Shown here: positions 10,863 through 25,135 of the stretch, piece by piece
How positions within the stretch are numbered: position 1 is the stretch's first letter
Layout of the letters: every line of letters starts with the position of its first letter
Source: Vulcaniibacterium gelatinicum
GTDB taxonomy: Bacteria; Pseudomonadota; Gammaproteobacteria; Xanthomonadales; Xanthomonadaceae
NCBI RefSeq assembly: GCF_008033445.1
Contig: NZ_VNKO01000007.1
Span: forward strand, 62,001 to 126,000
Length of the DNA stretch: 64,000 nucleotides
Reading direction: 5' to 3'
Translations under genes and position numbers: made by a program
Notes under the pieces: model-generated
The model's database searches: none
What the model was told of the DNA's origin: nothing
Seen by the model: the letters and a program-made list of their open reading frames with translations, nothing else

Positions 10863-11606
10863 TCAGCGCGACGGCAGGTAGCGCAGCGGGTCCACCGGCT
10901 TGCCGTTGTGGCGGATCTCGAAGTGCAGCATCTCGCGCGCGGCGCCGGTGCGGCCGAGCTCGGCGATCTGCTGGCCGGCCTTCACCACCTGGCCCTCGTT
11001 CACCAGGCGTGCGCGGTTGTGGCCGTAGGCCGAGAGCCATTCGTCGTTGTGCTTGACGATGATCAGCTCGCCGTAGCCGACCAGTCCGGCGCCGGAATAG
11101 ACCACCACGCCGTCGGCCGCGGCGCGCACCGGATCGCCGGACTTGCCGGCGATGTCGATGCCCTGGCGGGTGACGTCGCCGGGCACGAAGCGGTTGAGCA
11201 ACGGCCCGTCCGCCGGCCATTGCCAGACGATGGCGCTGACCGGCGGCGGCGTTGGGCGCGGCGTGGCGGCGGGCGGGCGGGCAGGCGCGGACGGAGTGGC
11301 CGGCGGCGGCGTGACGGCGCGACCCGGCGCGCCCGGATACAGGCGCAGCCGCTGGCCGGGGTAGATCACGTACGGCGGCGGGATCCGGTTCCACATCGCC
11401 AGGTCGAGCGGGCTGATGCCGTGGTTGACCGCGATCCGGTACAGCGTCTCGCCGCGCTGCACCACGTGCACCGCGCCGTACTTCGGCGCCGAGACCCGCG
11501 GCGGCGGCCGCGCGGCGCCACGCTCGGGAATGACGCGGCTGCTGGCGCAGGCGGACAGGAACAGGGCGAGGGCGGCCAGGAGGACGGTTCGCATGCCGCG
11601 CATCAT
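10863..11606 (-). CDS. LysM/M23 murein hydrolase-activator lipoprotein (NlpD-like)
   Basis: This lipoprotein has a signal with lipobox LSAC, a LysM domain ([20 protein letters not shown]), a Pro/Ala-rich linker and a C-terminal M23 (LytM) domain. The ATG at 11604-11606 overlaps the stop of the DedA-family gene (ATGA) and is taken as start (247 residues); a second ATG four codons later (11592-11594) is an equally good signal-peptide start. Zinc ligands look degenerate ([15 protein letters not shown] where active enzymes have HxGxD), as in NlpD/EnvC proteins that activate amidases rather than cut peptidoglycan. The surE-pcm-dedA-nlpD order is typical. Confidence 0.9.
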   Translation of the reverse strand: MMRGMRTVLLAALALFLSACASSRVIPERGAARPPPRVSAPKYGAVHVVQRGETLYRIAVNHGISPLDLAMWNRIPPPYVIYPGQRLRLYPGAPGRAVTPPPATPSAPARPPAATPRPTPPPVSAIVWQWPADGPLLNRFVPGDVTRQGIDIAGKSGDPVRAAADGVVVYSGAGLVGYGELIIVKHNDEWLSAYGHNRARLVNEGQVVKAGQQIAELGRTGAAREMLHFEIRHNGKPVDPLRYLPSR

Positions 11607-12217
11607 GCCGCGTGCGCCCGCCATGCCAACCAGCCGATGCCGAGCACCAGCACCGCGGTCGCGCCCCAGCCGAGCGGCTCGATCCAGCGGTGCAGCAGGC
11701 GCTCGGCGCGCGCGCCGCCGAGCCGGATCGCGGCCGCCAGCAGGTACACGCGCTTGCCGCGCCCGACCAGCATGCTGGCCAGGAACGGCAGCATCGGCAC
11801 CCCGACCACGCCGGAGGCCCAGGTGAAGATCTTCAGCGGGATTGGGGTGAAGCCGGCGATCACCAGCACCCAGAACGCCTGCCAGGGCGACTGCTGCGCC
11901 ACTTCGCGCAGCCACGCCACCTGGGCGTCAATCCGCTCGATCCAGCCCAGCGCCGCCAGCAGCGGCTTGACCAGCTCGTAGGCGAAATGGCCGAGCGCGT
12001 AGCCCACCACCGCGCCGAGCAGCGAGCCCACCAGGCTGATGCTGGCGAAACGCAGGCCGCGCTGCGGCTGCGACAGGCACATCGGCGCCAGCATCACCTC
12101 CGGCATCACCGGGAACACGATCGCCTCGGCGAAGCTGAGCGCGCCGAGCAGGCTCGGTGCGCGCGGATGCCGGGCCCAGGCGAGTGCGCGCTCGTAGAGC
12201 GGACCGAAGACCTTCAA
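11603..12217 (-). CDS. DedA/VTT-family inner-membrane protein (YqaA-like)
   Basis: The 204-residue protein has four to five hydrophobic segments and the VTT-domain signatures [24 protein letters not shown] and [17 protein letters not shown]. DedA-family members are proposed to move lipid carriers or keep proton motive force; the substrate here is unknown. No ATG precedes the first conserved helix. A TTG at 12215-12217 overlaps the pcm stop (TTGA) and gives the start [13 protein letters not shown] after the initiator. The gene is locked by overlaps to pcm before it and to the M23 lipoprotein after it. Confidence 0.85.
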   Translation of the reverse strand: MKVFGPLYERALAWARHPRAPSLLGALSFAEAIVFPVMPEVMLAPMCLSQPQRGLRFASISLVGSLLGAVVGYALGHFAYELVKPLLAALGWIERIDAQVAWLREVAQQSPWQAFWVLVIAGFTPIPLKIFTWASGVVGVPMLPFLASMLVGRGKRVYLLAAAIRLGGARAERLLHRWIEPLGWGATAVLVLGIGWLAWRAHAA

Positions 12218-12915
12218 TCCACCATCCCCGGCAGCAAGGGCACGAACACCACCGAGGCGAGGTTGGACTGCTCGATCCGTCCCTCGGCGTCCTTGCGCAC
12301 GCACAGCAGCGACTGCGCGCCCGCGCCGCCGACCGGCGCGACCAGCACGCCGCCGGGGGCGAGCTGCTCGACCAGCGCCGGCACCAGCGCCGAGGCCGCG
12401 GCGGTGACCACGATGCCTTCGAAGGGCGCCTCCTGCGGCCAGCCGACGTTGCCGTCGTCGTGCCGGCTGCGGATGTCCAGGCCGAGGGTGCGGAAGCGCT
12501 TGCGCGCCACCCGCAGCAGCTCGCCGATGCGCTCGACGGTGAACACGCGCAGGCCGAGTGCGGCCAGGATCGCGGCCTGGTAGCCCGAGCCGGTGCCGAT
12601 CTCGAGCACCTTCGGCGCTGGCGCCTGCGCGCCGTGCGCCGGCAGGGCGGCGAGCACCGCCTCGGTCATCCGCGCCACCACCCACGGCTGGGAGATGGTC
12701 TGGCCGTGGCCGATCGGCAGCGCGGTGTCCTCGTAGGCGCGGGTGGCGAAGGCCTCGTCCACGAACAGGTGCCGCGGCACCGCACGGATCGCGGCCAGCA
12801 CGCGCTCGTCGCGGATGCCGTTCTCGCGCAGGCGCTCGATCAGGCGGTCACGCACGCGCTGGCCGGTCATGCCCAGGCCCACCGCCTCCGGCTGCAGACG
12901 GATGCGCGCGATCAT
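12214..12915 (-). CDS. pcm: Protein-L-isoaspartate O-methyltransferase
   Basis: Pcm repairs isoaspartyl residues in aged proteins with SAM as methyl donor. The 233-residue protein shows [35 protein letters not shown] (region near 45-80), SAM motif [17 protein letters not shown], and C-terminal [19 protein letters not shown]. The start ATG overlaps the surE stop (ATGA) and the stop overlaps the DedA-family start, so translation of surE-pcm-dedA is probably coupled. The surE-pcm pairing is conserved across proteobacteria. Confidence 0.95.
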   Translation of the reverse strand: MIARIRLQPEAVGLGMTGQRVRDRLIERLRENGIRDERVLAAIRAVPRHLFVDEAFATRAYEDTALPIGHGQTISQPWVVARMTEAVLAALPAHGAQAPAPKVLEIGTGSGYQAAILAALGLRVFTVERIGELLRVARKRFRTLGLDIRSRHDDGNVGWPQEAPFEGIVVTAAASALVPALVEQLAPGGVLVAPVGGAGAQSLLCVRKDAEGRIEQSNLASVVFVPLLPGMVD

Positions 12916-13700
12916 GCCGCCGGCTCCGTGCGCCGCAGCGAGGCCGCCAGGCCGTCCACCCAGCTCGCCACCTGGTCCAGCGCCTGGTAGCGGGTCAGGT
13001 CCACGTGGATCGGGGTGATCGAGATGTTGCGGGTGCGCACCGCGTGGAAATCGGTGCCGGGGCCGGCATCGTGCTCGGCGCCGGCGGCGCCGATCCACCA
13101 CCAGGTGCGGCCGCGCGGATCCTGCTGCGGGGTGCACGGCTCGGCGCGGTGGCGCTTGCCCAGGCGGGTGACCTCGAAGCCCGCGACCGCCTCCCACGGC
13201 AGGTCGGGCACGTTGACGTTGAGGATGGTGTCGGCCGGCAGCGGATCGGTCATCAGCCGGGCCACGATCTCGACCGCGGCGCGCGCGGCGGTGCTGTAGT
13301 GCCGGCCGCTGCCCTCGCGGGTGGCCAGCGAGACCGCGATCGCCGGCAGGCCGAGGAACCGGCCCTCCATCGCCGCCGCCACCGTGCCGGAATAGATCAC
13401 GTCGTCGCCGAGGTTGGCGCAGGTATTGATCCCGGAGACGACGATGTGCGGCTCCTCGTCGAGCATGCCGGTGATCGCCACGTGCACCGCGTCCGTGGGC
13501 GTGCCGTACACCTTCCAGGTGTGCTCGTCCACGCGCACCACCCGGATCGGCGCATCCAGCGTGAGCGAGTTGCTGGCGCCGCTGCGGTCGCGGTCCGGGG
13601 CCACGGTCAGTACATCGTGCCCGGCCGCGCGCAGGCCTGCGGCGAGGATCTTGATGCCGGGGGCGTCGACGCCGTCGTCGTTGCTGACCAGTACGCGCAT
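12912..13700 (-). CDS. surE: 5'/3'-nucleotidase SurE
   Basis: SurE is a divalent-metal-dependent nucleoside monophosphate phosphatase linked to stationary-phase survival. The 262-residue protein has the metal motif [10 protein letters not shown] near the N-terminus, [10 protein letters not shown], the [13 protein letters not shown] segment, [21 protein letters not shown] and NVNVPDLPW. Start at 13698-13700 gives the family N-terminus [10 protein letters not shown]. It leads the surE-pcm-dedA-M23 run. Confidence 0.96.
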   Translation of the reverse strand: MRVLVSNDDGVDAPGIKILAAGLRAAGHDVLTVAPDRDRSGASNSLTLDAPIRVVRVDEHTWKVYGTPTDAVHVAITGMLDEEPHIVVSGINTCANLGDDVIYSGTVAAAMEGRFLGLPAIAVSLATREGSGRHYSTAARAAVEIVARLMTDPLPADTILNVNVPDLPWEAVAGFEVTRLGKRHRAEPCTPQQDPRGRTWWWIGAAGAEHDAGPGTDFHAVRTRNISITPIHVDLTRYQALDQVASWVDGLAASLRRTEPAA

Positions 13701-13824
13701 GGGGGGCCTGCCAGGGGCCGCGCGCGAGCGGCGCGGCGATTCTCGTTGTGCAGGCGGATGATAGCCGATGCCTCGCCACGGCCGCGTTCGGGAACACACG
13801 CCCGCCACGCGTTACGCTGTGGCG

Positions 13825-14388
13825 ATGGGCCAGCGCAGGCAGCCACCGACGGAGCCGCACGCGGACGACGATGCCGCGCTGTTCCGCGAGGCGGTGGGGC
13901 CGGTGCGCCGCTTGCGCCCGTCTCCCGAGCCCCCGGCCGCACCGAAACCGCGCCCTGCGGCACGGATGGGCGCGCAGGACGAGGCCGACGCGCTCGAGGC
14001 GCTCCGGCGGACGCTGGAAAGCGGGCCCCTCGAGGCCGGCGACGCGCTGTCCTGGCACCGCGCATCGGTGCCGCCGCGCACCCTGCGGCAATTGCGCCGC
14101 GGCCAGTTCGCGGTCCAGGACGAACTCGACCTGCACCATGCCGACGCGGCGCAGGCGGAGGCCTGGCTGCGCGAGTTCCTGCGCCAGGCGCGCGAGGCCG
14201 GCCACGGCTGCGTGCGGATCGTGCACGGCAAGGGACGGCACGGCGACGCGCGCGCGCCGGTGCTCAAGAACCTGGTGGACCGCCTGCTGCGCCAGCGCGC
14301 GGACGTGCTGGCCTACGCCTCCGCGCCGCCCGCACAGGGCGGGACGGGCGCGGTGCTGGTGCTGCTGGCGCCGCGCAGGCGCGGCTGA
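13825..14388 (+). CDS. Smr-domain (MutS2-like endonuclease fold) protein
   Basis: The 187-residue protein has a disordered Arg/Pro/Glu-rich N-terminal half and a C-terminal Smr domain ([50 protein letters not shown]). The DLHH and HGKG motifs are the Smr signatures and in relatives bind or nick nucleic acid. ATG at 13825 is chosen; an in-frame open stretch extends upstream to 13768 but lacks conserved residues. It is divergent from surE and ends against the small lipoprotein gene. Confidence 0.88.
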   Translation: MGQRRQPPTEPHADDDAALFREAVGPVRRLRPSPEPPAAPKPRPAARMGAQDEADALEALRRTLESGPLEAGDALSWHRASVPPRTLRQLRRGQFAVQDELDLHHADAAQAEAWLREFLRQAREAGHGCVRIVHGKGRHGDARAPVLKNLVDRLLRQRADVLAYASAPPAQGGTGAVLVLLAPRRRG

Positions 14389-14625
14389 TCACTCATCGGA
14401 TCCGGATTCGACCCGGCGCACGGGCGGATTGATCCATACCACCTGCACGCCACGGATGCGGGCGATCCGTTCGACCTGTTCGATGTAGGCCGAATCGGTC
14501 GCGATCCGGCTGCCGGACTCGGCGACCGGCCGCTGCGCGGTTTCCCGGGTGGTGGCGCATCCGGCGCTGGCGGCGGTCGCCAATGCCGCCGAGAGCAAGC
14601 GGATGATGAGGGGCGTGGGGATCAT
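14389..14625 (-). CDS. Small lipoprotein of unknown function
   Basis: The predicted 78-residue product has a hydrophobic signal (IIRLLSAALATAASAGC) ending in a plausible lipobox ASAGC, then a charged tail with YIEQVERIARIRGVQVVWINPP. The start ATG at 14623-14625 is favoured by an AGGAGA Shine-Dalgarno sequence just upstream. The C-terminal stretch has a short beta-helix-like pattern, but I do not recognise a family. It lies convergent to the Smr gene, with 119 bases to truD upstream. Confidence 0.7.
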   Translation of the reverse strand: MIPTPLIIRLLSAALATAASAGCATTRETAQRPVAESGSRIATDSAYIEQVERIARIRGVQVVWINPPVRRVESGSDE

Positions 14626-14744
14626 GACGGCTTCTCCTGGAGAGGGCCGCACACCACGGCGCACACCGGGGTGTGCAATTCCCGCTTATACGCCGCCGCC
14701 GACGGACGGAAAGTCCCGCAGCTTGCTTTCCGACGGACGGTCGC

Positions 14745-15785
14745 TCAACCCGCGCGAACGTCGCGGATCGGGCCCAGCTCGGCCAGCACGGCGGTGGCAT
14801 AGCACCCCGCCGGCAGGGCGAACGCCAGCCGCAGCATGCCGTCTTGCGGCCATTCGGCCCGCAGCTCCGCCGGCCGCACCCGCAGTGCCCGGCGCTCCTG
14901 GCGCAAGCCCGCCGCTTCCAGCCCCGCACGCAGGGCCAGCATGTCGGCATCGGCGAGCGTCGCCTCCTCCACCGCCCGGGCGGCACCACCGGTGCGCAAC
15001 TCCCCCGCCCCCCACAGCGGCCCGGTGGGATGGATGTCCCAGGCCGTCAGGCGCGCGGCCAGGGCTTCGCTCCACGGCTCCGGCCCGAACACGCTGTGGC
15101 TGCCTTCCAGCATCCACACCTCGCCGTCCAGCCCCCGGTCCCACGAGCCATCGGCCACGCGTGCGGCCAGCACCCGGTTGAACAGCGCCGAGCGCGCCGC
15201 CGAGAGCAGCAGCGCGCGCTCCTCGCGGCGCACGCGGCGGCCGGCGAACATCGCCAGCGCCTTGCCGACGTTGCCGCCTTCGCGTCCGAAGCGCTGTTCG
15301 CCGAAGTAGTTCGGCACGCCACGTGCGGCGATCGCGCGCAGGCGCGCCTCGATCGCCGCACGTTCGCCCTGCACGTTGCGCAGCACCAGCACGAAGCGGT
15401 TGCCGGCCAGCGCCCCGCGCGGCAGCTTGCGTGCGTGCCGCGCGGCCGCCAGCACCCGCAGCCCTTCCGCCTCGAGCGCGGCGAGGTCGGGCTCCGCCCT
15501 GCCCGGCAGGTGCACGCTGAAACGCTGGCGGGTGACCGCATGCCGGTCCTTCAGGCCCGCGTAGCCGACGCCGTGTTCGGGAATGCCGGCCCAGCGCGCG
15601 ATCCGCTGCGCGGCGAAGGCGGTGTTCATGCCGCGCTTCTCGACCGTCAGTAGCAGGTGTTCGCCCGCGCCGGAGGGTTCGAAGCCCGGGAGTTCCTCGA
15701 CGAGGAAATCCTCGGGCACGGTGCGGATGTCCGCGGCCAGCACGGCCCCGCCGTGCGCGCGCGGCAGCGGCGCGTCCGTCGTCAC
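14745..15785 (-). CDS. truD: tRNA pseudouridine(13) synthase TruD
   Basis: TruD converts U13 of tRNA-Glu to pseudouridine. The 346-residue protein contains the signature [18 protein letters not shown] with catalytic aspartate at residue 80, the same position as in E. coli, then [26 protein letters not shown] and the [10 protein letters not shown] region of the inserted TRUD domain. It begins 4 bases after the ispF stop. This is the last gene of the pyrG-to-truD run. Confidence 0.96.
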   Translation of the reverse strand: MTTDAPLPRAHGGAVLAADIRTVPEDFLVEELPGFEPSGAGEHLLLTVEKRGMNTAFAAQRIARWAGIPEHGVGYAGLKDRHAVTRQRFSVHLPGRAEPDLAALEAEGLRVLAAARHARKLPRGALAGNRFVLVLRNVQGERAAIEARLRAIAARGVPNYFGEQRFGREGGNVGKALAMFAGRRVRREERALLLSAARSALFNRVLAARVADGSWDRGLDGEVWMLEGSHSVFGPEPWSEALAARLTAWDIHPTGPLWGAGELRTGGAARAVEEATLADADMLALRAGLEAAGLRQERRALRVRPAELRAEWPQDGMLRLAFALPAGCYATAVLAELGPIRDVRAG

Positions 15786-15789
15786 CGGG

Positions 15790-16269
15790 TCACGCCCGCA
15801 CGAGCAGGCACACCGCGTGCGCGGCGATGCCCTCGCCGCGGCCGGTGAAGCCGAGCTTCTCGGTGGTGGTGGCCTTCACGCTCACCGCGTCCGGCGCGAC
15901 GCCGAGCTCCTGCGCCAGCAGCGCCTGCATCGCCGGCACGTGCGGGCCGACCTTCGGCCGCTCGCAGATCACGGTGACGTCGGCGTTGCCCGGCGCCCAG
16001 CCGCGCTCGGCGGCCAGCGCGCGGCAGTGGCGCAGGAACACGCGGCTGTCGGCGCCCTTCCAGCGCGGGTCCGAAGGCGGAAAATGGCGGCCGATGTCGC
16101 CCAGCGCGAGCGCGCCCAGGATCGCGTCGCACAGCGCGTGGATCACCACGTCGCCGTCCGAGTGCGCCAGCACCCCGCGCTCGTGCGGCACGCGCACGCC
16201 GCCGAGCATCACATGGTCGCCCTCGCCGAAGGCGTGCACGTCGAAGCCGTGGCCGATGCGGATGTCCAT
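15790..16269 (-). CDS. ispF: 2-C-methyl-D-erythritol 2,4-cyclodiphosphate synthase
   Basis: IspF forms the cyclic diphosphate intermediate of the MEP isoprenoid pathway. The 159-residue protein shows [12 protein letters not shown] with zinc ligands D10 and H12, [18 protein letters not shown] with the third zinc histidine, and the C-terminal [24 protein letters not shown]-binding region. Start at 16267-16269 ([12 protein letters not shown]) matches the family. It is separated from ispD by about 120 bases occupied by an inverted-repeat element. Confidence 0.97.
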   Translation of the reverse strand: MDIRIGHGFDVHAFGEGDHVMLGGVRVPHERGVLAHSDGDVVIHALCDAILGALALGDIGRHFPPSDPRWKGADSRVFLRHCRALAAERGWAPGNADVTVICERPKVGPHVPAMQALLAQELGVAPDAVSVKATTTEKLGFTGRGEGIAAHAVCLLVRA

Positions 16270-16284
16270 GATTCGGTTATTTAG

Positions 16285-16418
16285 CCACGGATCAGCACGG
16301 ATGAAGGCGGATGGAGCAGGAACAAGGCGACTCCCCCCAGGCCTCGGCTGCATGGCCGGGGGAGTGGCGAGACGGTTGCACACCAGCCTGATCAGTGTTC
16401 ATCCGTGCGGATCCGTGG
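16285..16418. repeat. CACGGAT-type inverted repeat between ispD and ispF
   Basis: The left arm CCACGGATCAGCACGGATGA (16285-16304) matches the right arm (16399-16418, read as CCACGGATCCGCACGGATGA in reverse complement) at 19 of 20 bases. The units repeat about every 10 bases. The right arm lies inside the ispD coding region and supplies its last codons and, just beyond it, the stop (16392-16394). The same unit builds the larger element at 18772-18950. Confidence 0.8.
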
Positions 16419-17120
16419 TTGAAGCTTCTCCCCGCGCCCGGCGAGGAGGAACTCGAAATAGGCCAGGTCCGCGGGGGTGGTGATCTTGAGGTTGTCCTCG
16501 CGGCCTTCGACCAGCAGCGGGCGGTGGCCGAGCCGCTCCATCGCCATCGCCTCGTCGGTGACCGCCGCGCCCGCCGCGCGCGCGGCCTGCAACGCCTGGG
16601 TCAGCTGCAGGCGGCGGAACAACTGCGGGGTCAGCGCACGCCACAGGCGCTCGCGCGGCTCGGTGGCGTCGATGCCGCCGTCGTCGCCGGCGCGCTTGAG
16701 CGTGTCGCGCACCGGCGCGGCCAGGATCGCGCCGACCGGGTCGGTGCGGCCGCGCTGCAGCAGGCGGTCGAGATCGTCGGGATGCAGGTTCGGCCGCGCC
16801 GCGTCGTGCACCAGCACGAAGTCGTCGGCGCGGACCTCGTCGGGCAGCGCCGCCAGGCCGGCGAGCACCGAGTCGGCGCGCTCGGCGCCGCCGAGGCAGG
16901 TGCGCAGCGGCTTGCCGTCGAACGCGGTCCAGCCCGGCCAGTGCGGGTCCTTCGCCGCCAGCACCACCACCGCGCCCTGCACCGCCGGGTGCGCGAGCAG
17001 CGCGCGCAGGGTGTGCGCGAGCAGCGGCCGGCCGGCGACGGGCAGGTACTGCTTCGGCAGGCCGCCGCCGAAGCGGGTGCCGCGGCCGGCGGCGGGGACG
17101 ATGGCCCAGACGCCGCTCAT
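16392..17120 (-). CDS. ispD: 2-C-methyl-D-erythritol 4-phosphate cytidylyltransferase
   Basis: IspD attaches CMP to MEP. The 242-residue protein has the nucleotide loop [30 protein letters not shown], the APVRDTLKR segment, [10 protein letters not shown] and [16 protein letters not shown]. The start ATG overlaps the ftsB stop (ATGA). The last residues, QPRIRTDEH, are encoded by an arm of the CACGGAT repeat and extend past the usual family end, so the repeat appears to have replaced the original terminus and stop codon. ispD and ispF adjacency is standard. Confidence 0.96.
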   Translation of the reverse strand: MSGVWAIVPAAGRGTRFGGGLPKQYLPVAGRPLLAHTLRALLAHPAVQGAVVVLAAKDPHWPGWTAFDGKPLRTCLGGAERADSVLAGLAALPDEVRADDFVLVHDAARPNLHPDDLDRLLQRGRTDPVGAILAAPVRDTLKRAGDDGGIDATEPRERLWRALTPQLFRRLQLTQALQAARAAGAAVTDEAMAMERLGHRPLLVEGREDNLKITTPADLAYFEFLLAGRGEKLQPRIRTDEH

Positions 17121-17440
17121 TCGTCCTCCGCCGGCACGTCCGCGGGCGGGGCCGGCGGCGCGGGTTCGACCACGCGGTAGAAGGTCTCGCCCGGCTTGAT
17201 CATGCCCAGCTCGCTGCGCGCACGCTCCTCCACCGCCGCCTCGCCGGACTTGAGGTCCTCGACCTCGGCCGCGAGCGCGTCGTTGCGCTGCTGCCGTCCG
17301 GCGTTGTCGCGCTTCTGCCGCTCCACCTGCTGGCGCAGCGCGGCCACATCGCGCTGCCCGCCGGGGCCGAACCAGAACCGGTACTGCAGCCACGCCAGCA
17401 GCGCGACCAGCAGCAGCACCAGCACCCGGAGCGCGCGCAT
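17117..17440 (-). CDS. ftsB: Cell-division protein FtsB
   Basis: FtsB is a bitopic divisome protein that links FtsQ and FtsL. The 107-residue product has one N-terminal helix ([20 protein letters not shown]), the family motif FGPGG just after it, and a coiled coil (about 30-65, [20 protein letters not shown]). The region [14 protein letters not shown] is the conserved FtsB end; a Pro/Ala/Glu tail follows. It sits 12 bases after eno and overlaps ispD by 4 bases, as in other gammaproteobacteria. Confidence 0.94.
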   Translation of the reverse strand: MRALRVLVLLLVALLAWLQYRFWFGPGGQRDVAALRQQVERQKRDNAGRQQRNDALAAEVEDLKSGEAAVEERARSELGMIKPGETFYRVVEPAPPAPPADVPAEDE

Positions 17441-17452
17441 GCGGGCGACGGA

Positions 17453-18950
<1,498 letters not shown>

Positions 18951-18954
18951 CAAA

Positions 18955-22264
<3,310 letters not shown>

Positions 22265-22505
22265 CGTCATCCCTCCATCAGTTCTGTGGTCTGTGCCGCT
22301 CCCCTTGTGCGACGGCCCGACCGTAGTCAACCCAACCCTGCCCGGCACTGAATTCGGGCATGGGGAATTTCACCCAGCGCGCGCGACGATCATGAATCGT
22401 TCACCCACCGCGATCACGACACCGCGCGCGGCGCATTCACGCGCGCTTGACCGCACCCGGTGCGCCCCGCATGCTCGCTGCCCACTTCATCCGGGGGGAT
22501 CCGCC

Positions 22506-23216
22506 ATGCCGTTCCGTGCCTTGCTGTTCATGTCCGCGCTCCTGCTGGCGTGGCCCGCTGCCGGCGCCGCCGCCGAGGAAGCGCTGCCGCCCGCCCGGAT
22601 CCGGATCGACCAGTTGATCGGCGAAACCCAGAAGACCAGTTCGTCCACCGAGATCGTGGACGTGGTGTGGTGGATCCCGTCCCAGTTCTGGGCCGCGGCG
22701 CTGGCCAAGGACGAGGACGTGCCCGAAGCCAGCCGGCGCGAGATCCTCGAACTGTTCGACAAGTACACGGTGGTCGCCGCGGTGCACGGCAGGATCGGCA
22801 GCTTCGGCGTGTCCGGCTTCACCTCCGAGGCGGAAGTGCGCAAGTCGCTGCGGCTGGTGGATGCCGAGGGCACCGAGCATGCGCCGCTGGCCGAGGACCG
22901 GCTCGATCCGCGGCTGAAGGTGGTCACCCAGATCCTGCGCCCGATGCTCGCCAACGCGATCGGCCAGATGGGCAGCAACCTGAACTTCTATGCGTTCCCG
23001 GCCAGGCGCAAGGACGGCCGGCCGGTCGCCGATCCGCTTGGCCAGGGGCGCCTGACCGTGCACATGATGGGCAACGAATACGCCTTCCGCCTGCCGCTGG
23101 GCAGCCTGCTTCCGCCGCGCCACGATCCGCAGACCGGCGAGGTCTTCCCTGGCAGCTACCGTTTCAACCCCTACACCGGCACCGCGCTCGAAGCCGAGCC
23201 CGCCACGCCCCGCTGA
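22506..23216 (+). CDS. Secreted protein of unknown function
   Basis: The 236-residue product has a clear signal peptide (FRALLFMSALLLAWPAAGAAAEE). The mature protein is mixed alpha/beta and well folded in appearance (IDQLIGETQKTSSSTEIVDVVWWIP, LFDKYTVVAAVHGRIGSFG, GSNLNFYAFPARRKDG and a final LPLGSLLPPRHDPQTGEVFPG). I do not recognise a domain with confidence. It is divergent from the Ala-rich secreted gene across a 241-base gap with no gene visible, and ends 10 bases before parE, so it may share a transcript with it. Confidence 0.75.
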   Translation: MPFRALLFMSALLLAWPAAGAAAEEALPPARIRIDQLIGETQKTSSSTEIVDVVWWIPSQFWAAALAKDEDVPEASRREILELFDKYTVVAAVHGRIGSFGVSGFTSEAEVRKSLRLVDAEGTEHAPLAEDRLDPRLKVVTQILRPMLANAIGQMGSNLNFYAFPARRKDGRPVADPLGQGRLTVHMMGNEYAFRLPLGSLLPPRHDPQTGEVFPGSYRFNPYTGTALEAEPATPR

Positions 23217-23226
23217 CCCCGCATCC

Positions 23227-25116
23227 ATGAGTTCCCGCTACAACGCCGCCGACATCGAAGTCCTCTCCGGCCTGGACCCGGTCAAGCGCCGGCCGGGCAT
23301 GTACACCGACACCGCGCGCCCGAACCACCTGGCGCAGGAGGTGATCGACAACTCGGTGGACGAGGCGCTGGCCGGGCACGCGCGCACGATCGAGGTCACG
23401 CTGCACGCGGACGGCTCGTGCGAGGTCGCCGACGACGGCCGCGGCATGCCGGTGGACATCCACCCCGAGGAGAAGATCCCGGGCGTCGAGCTGATCCTGA
23501 CCCGCCTGCACGCGGGCGGGAAGTTCAGCAACCGCAACTACACCTTCAGCGGCGGCCTGCACGGCGTCGGCGTGAGCGTGGTCAACGCGCTCTCGCGCAA
23601 GGTCGAGGTGTTCATCCGGCGCGACGGCAACGAGTACCGGATGGAGTTCCGCGACGGCGCGCCCGCCTCGAAGCTGGAGGTCGTCGGCAGCGTCGGCCGC
23701 AAGAACACCGGCACCCGGCTGCGCTTCTGGCCCGACCCGAAGTACTTCGACAGCCCGAAGTTCAACGTGCGCGCGCTCAGGCACCTGCTGCGCGCCAAGG
23801 CGGTGCTGTGCCCGGGCCTGACCGTCACCCTGCACGACGCCGCCACCGGCGAGCGCGACACCTGGCACTACCAGGACGGCCTGCGCGACTACCTGCGTGG
23901 CGAACTGGCCGGGCGCGAGCTGCTGCCGCCCGAGCTGTTCGTCGGCCACCTGGCCAAGGAGACCGAGGTGGCGGACTGGGCCGCGGCCTGGGTGCCGGAG
24001 GGCGAACTGGTGCAGGAGAGCTACGTCAACCTGATCCCGACCTCGCAGCACGGCACCCACGTCAACGGCCTGCGCACCGGCTTCACCGACGCCCTGCGCG
24101 AGTTCTGCGACTTCCGCAACCTGCTGCCGCGCGGGGTCAAGCTCGCGCCCGAGGACGTGTGGGACCGGGTCTCGTTCGTGCTGTCGCTGAAGATGACCGA
24201 CCCGCAGTTCTCCGGCCAGACCAAGGAGCGGCTGTCCTCGCGCCAGGCTGCGGGCTTCGTCGAGGGCGCCGCGCACGACGCGTTCTCGCTGTGGCTCAAC
24301 CAGCACGTGGAGCTGGGCGAGAAGATCGCACAGCTCGCCATCGAGCGCGCCGCGGCGCGGCTGAAGACCGAGAAGCAGATCGTCCGCAAGAAGGTGACCC
24401 AGGGCCCGGCGCTGCCCGGCAAGCTCGCCGATTGCATCTCGCAGGACCTCTCCCGCACCGAGCTGTTCCTGGTCGAGGGCGACTCCGCGGGCGGCAGCGC
24501 CAAGCAGGCGCGCGACAAGGAATTCCAGGCGATCCTGCCGCTGCGCGGCAAGATCCTGAACACCTGGGAAGTCTCGCCCGGCAGCGTGCTCGCCTCGCAG
24601 GAGGTGCACGACCTCGCCGTGGCGATCGGTTGCGACCCCGGCAAGGACGACCTGTCCGGCCTGCGCTACGGCAAGATCATCATCCTCGCCGACGCCGACT
24701 CCGACGGCCTGCACATCGCCACCCTGCTCTCGGCGCTGTTCCTCAGGCACTTCCCCGCGCTGGTGCGCGCCGGCCACGTGTTCGTGGCGATGCCGCCGCT
24801 GTTCCGCGTGGACGTGGGCAAGCAGGTGTTCTACGCCCTCGACGAGGAGGAGAAGCGCCTGCTGCTCGAGCGCATCGAGCGCGAGAGGATCAAGGGCGCG
24901 GTGCACGTCACCCGCTTCAAGGGCCTGGGCGAGATGAACCCGCAGCAGCTGCGCGAGTCCACCATCCACCCCGACACCCGCCGCCTGGTCCAGCTCACCG
25001 TGGACGACGCCCGCGAGACCGAGGCGCTGATGGACATGCTGCTGGCCAAGAAACGCGCCGCCGACCGCAAGAGCTGGCTCGAAGCCAAGGGCGACCTGGC
25101 GACGCTGGAGGTCTGA
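23227..25116 (+). CDS. parE: DNA topoisomerase IV subunit B
   Basis: ParE is the ATPase subunit of topoisomerase IV, which decatenates daughter chromosomes. The 629-residue protein has the GHKL ATPase (RRPGMYTDTARPNHLAQEVIDNSVDEAL region, DDGRGMPVDIH, GGLHGVGVSVVNALS), and the TOPRIM domain with EGDSAGGSAK and DADSDGLHIATLL. The opening SSRYNAADIEVLSGLDPVKRR is that of ParE rather than GyrB, and the length (about 630) also fits ParE. Quinolones and coumarins act on this complex. Confidence 0.95.
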   Translation: MSSRYNAADIEVLSGLDPVKRRPGMYTDTARPNHLAQEVIDNSVDEALAGHARTIEVTLHADGSCEVADDGRGMPVDIHPEEKIPGVELILTRLHAGGKFSNRNYTFSGGLHGVGVSVVNALSRKVEVFIRRDGNEYRMEFRDGAPASKLEVVGSVGRKNTGTRLRFWPDPKYFDSPKFNVRALRHLLRAKAVLCPGLTVTLHDAATGERDTWHYQDGLRDYLRGELAGRELLPPELFVGHLAKETEVADWAAAWVPEGELVQESYVNLIPTSQHGTHVNGLRTGFTDALREFCDFRNLLPRGVKLAPEDVWDRVSFVLSLKMTDPQFSGQTKERLSSRQAAGFVEGAAHDAFSLWLNQHVELGEKIAQLAIERAAARLKTEKQIVRKKVTQGPALPGKLADCISQDLSRTELFLVEGDSAGGSAKQARDKEFQAILPLRGKILNTWEVSPGSVLASQEVHDLAVAIGCDPGKDDLSGLRYGKIIILADADSDGLHIATLLSALFLRHFPALVRAGHVFVAMPPLFRVDVGKQVFYALDEEEKRLLLERIERERIKGAVHVTRFKGLGEMNPQQLRESTIHPDTRRLVQLTVDDARETEALMDMLLAKKRAADRKSWLEAKGDLATLEV

Positions 25117-25135
25117 AAGCGCGGCTCGGCCGCCG

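Noticed and set aside
23227-25116. GyrB instead of ParE
   Set aside because: The length near 630 residues and the N-terminal sequence match ParE; GyrB of this group is about 800 residues with an insert.
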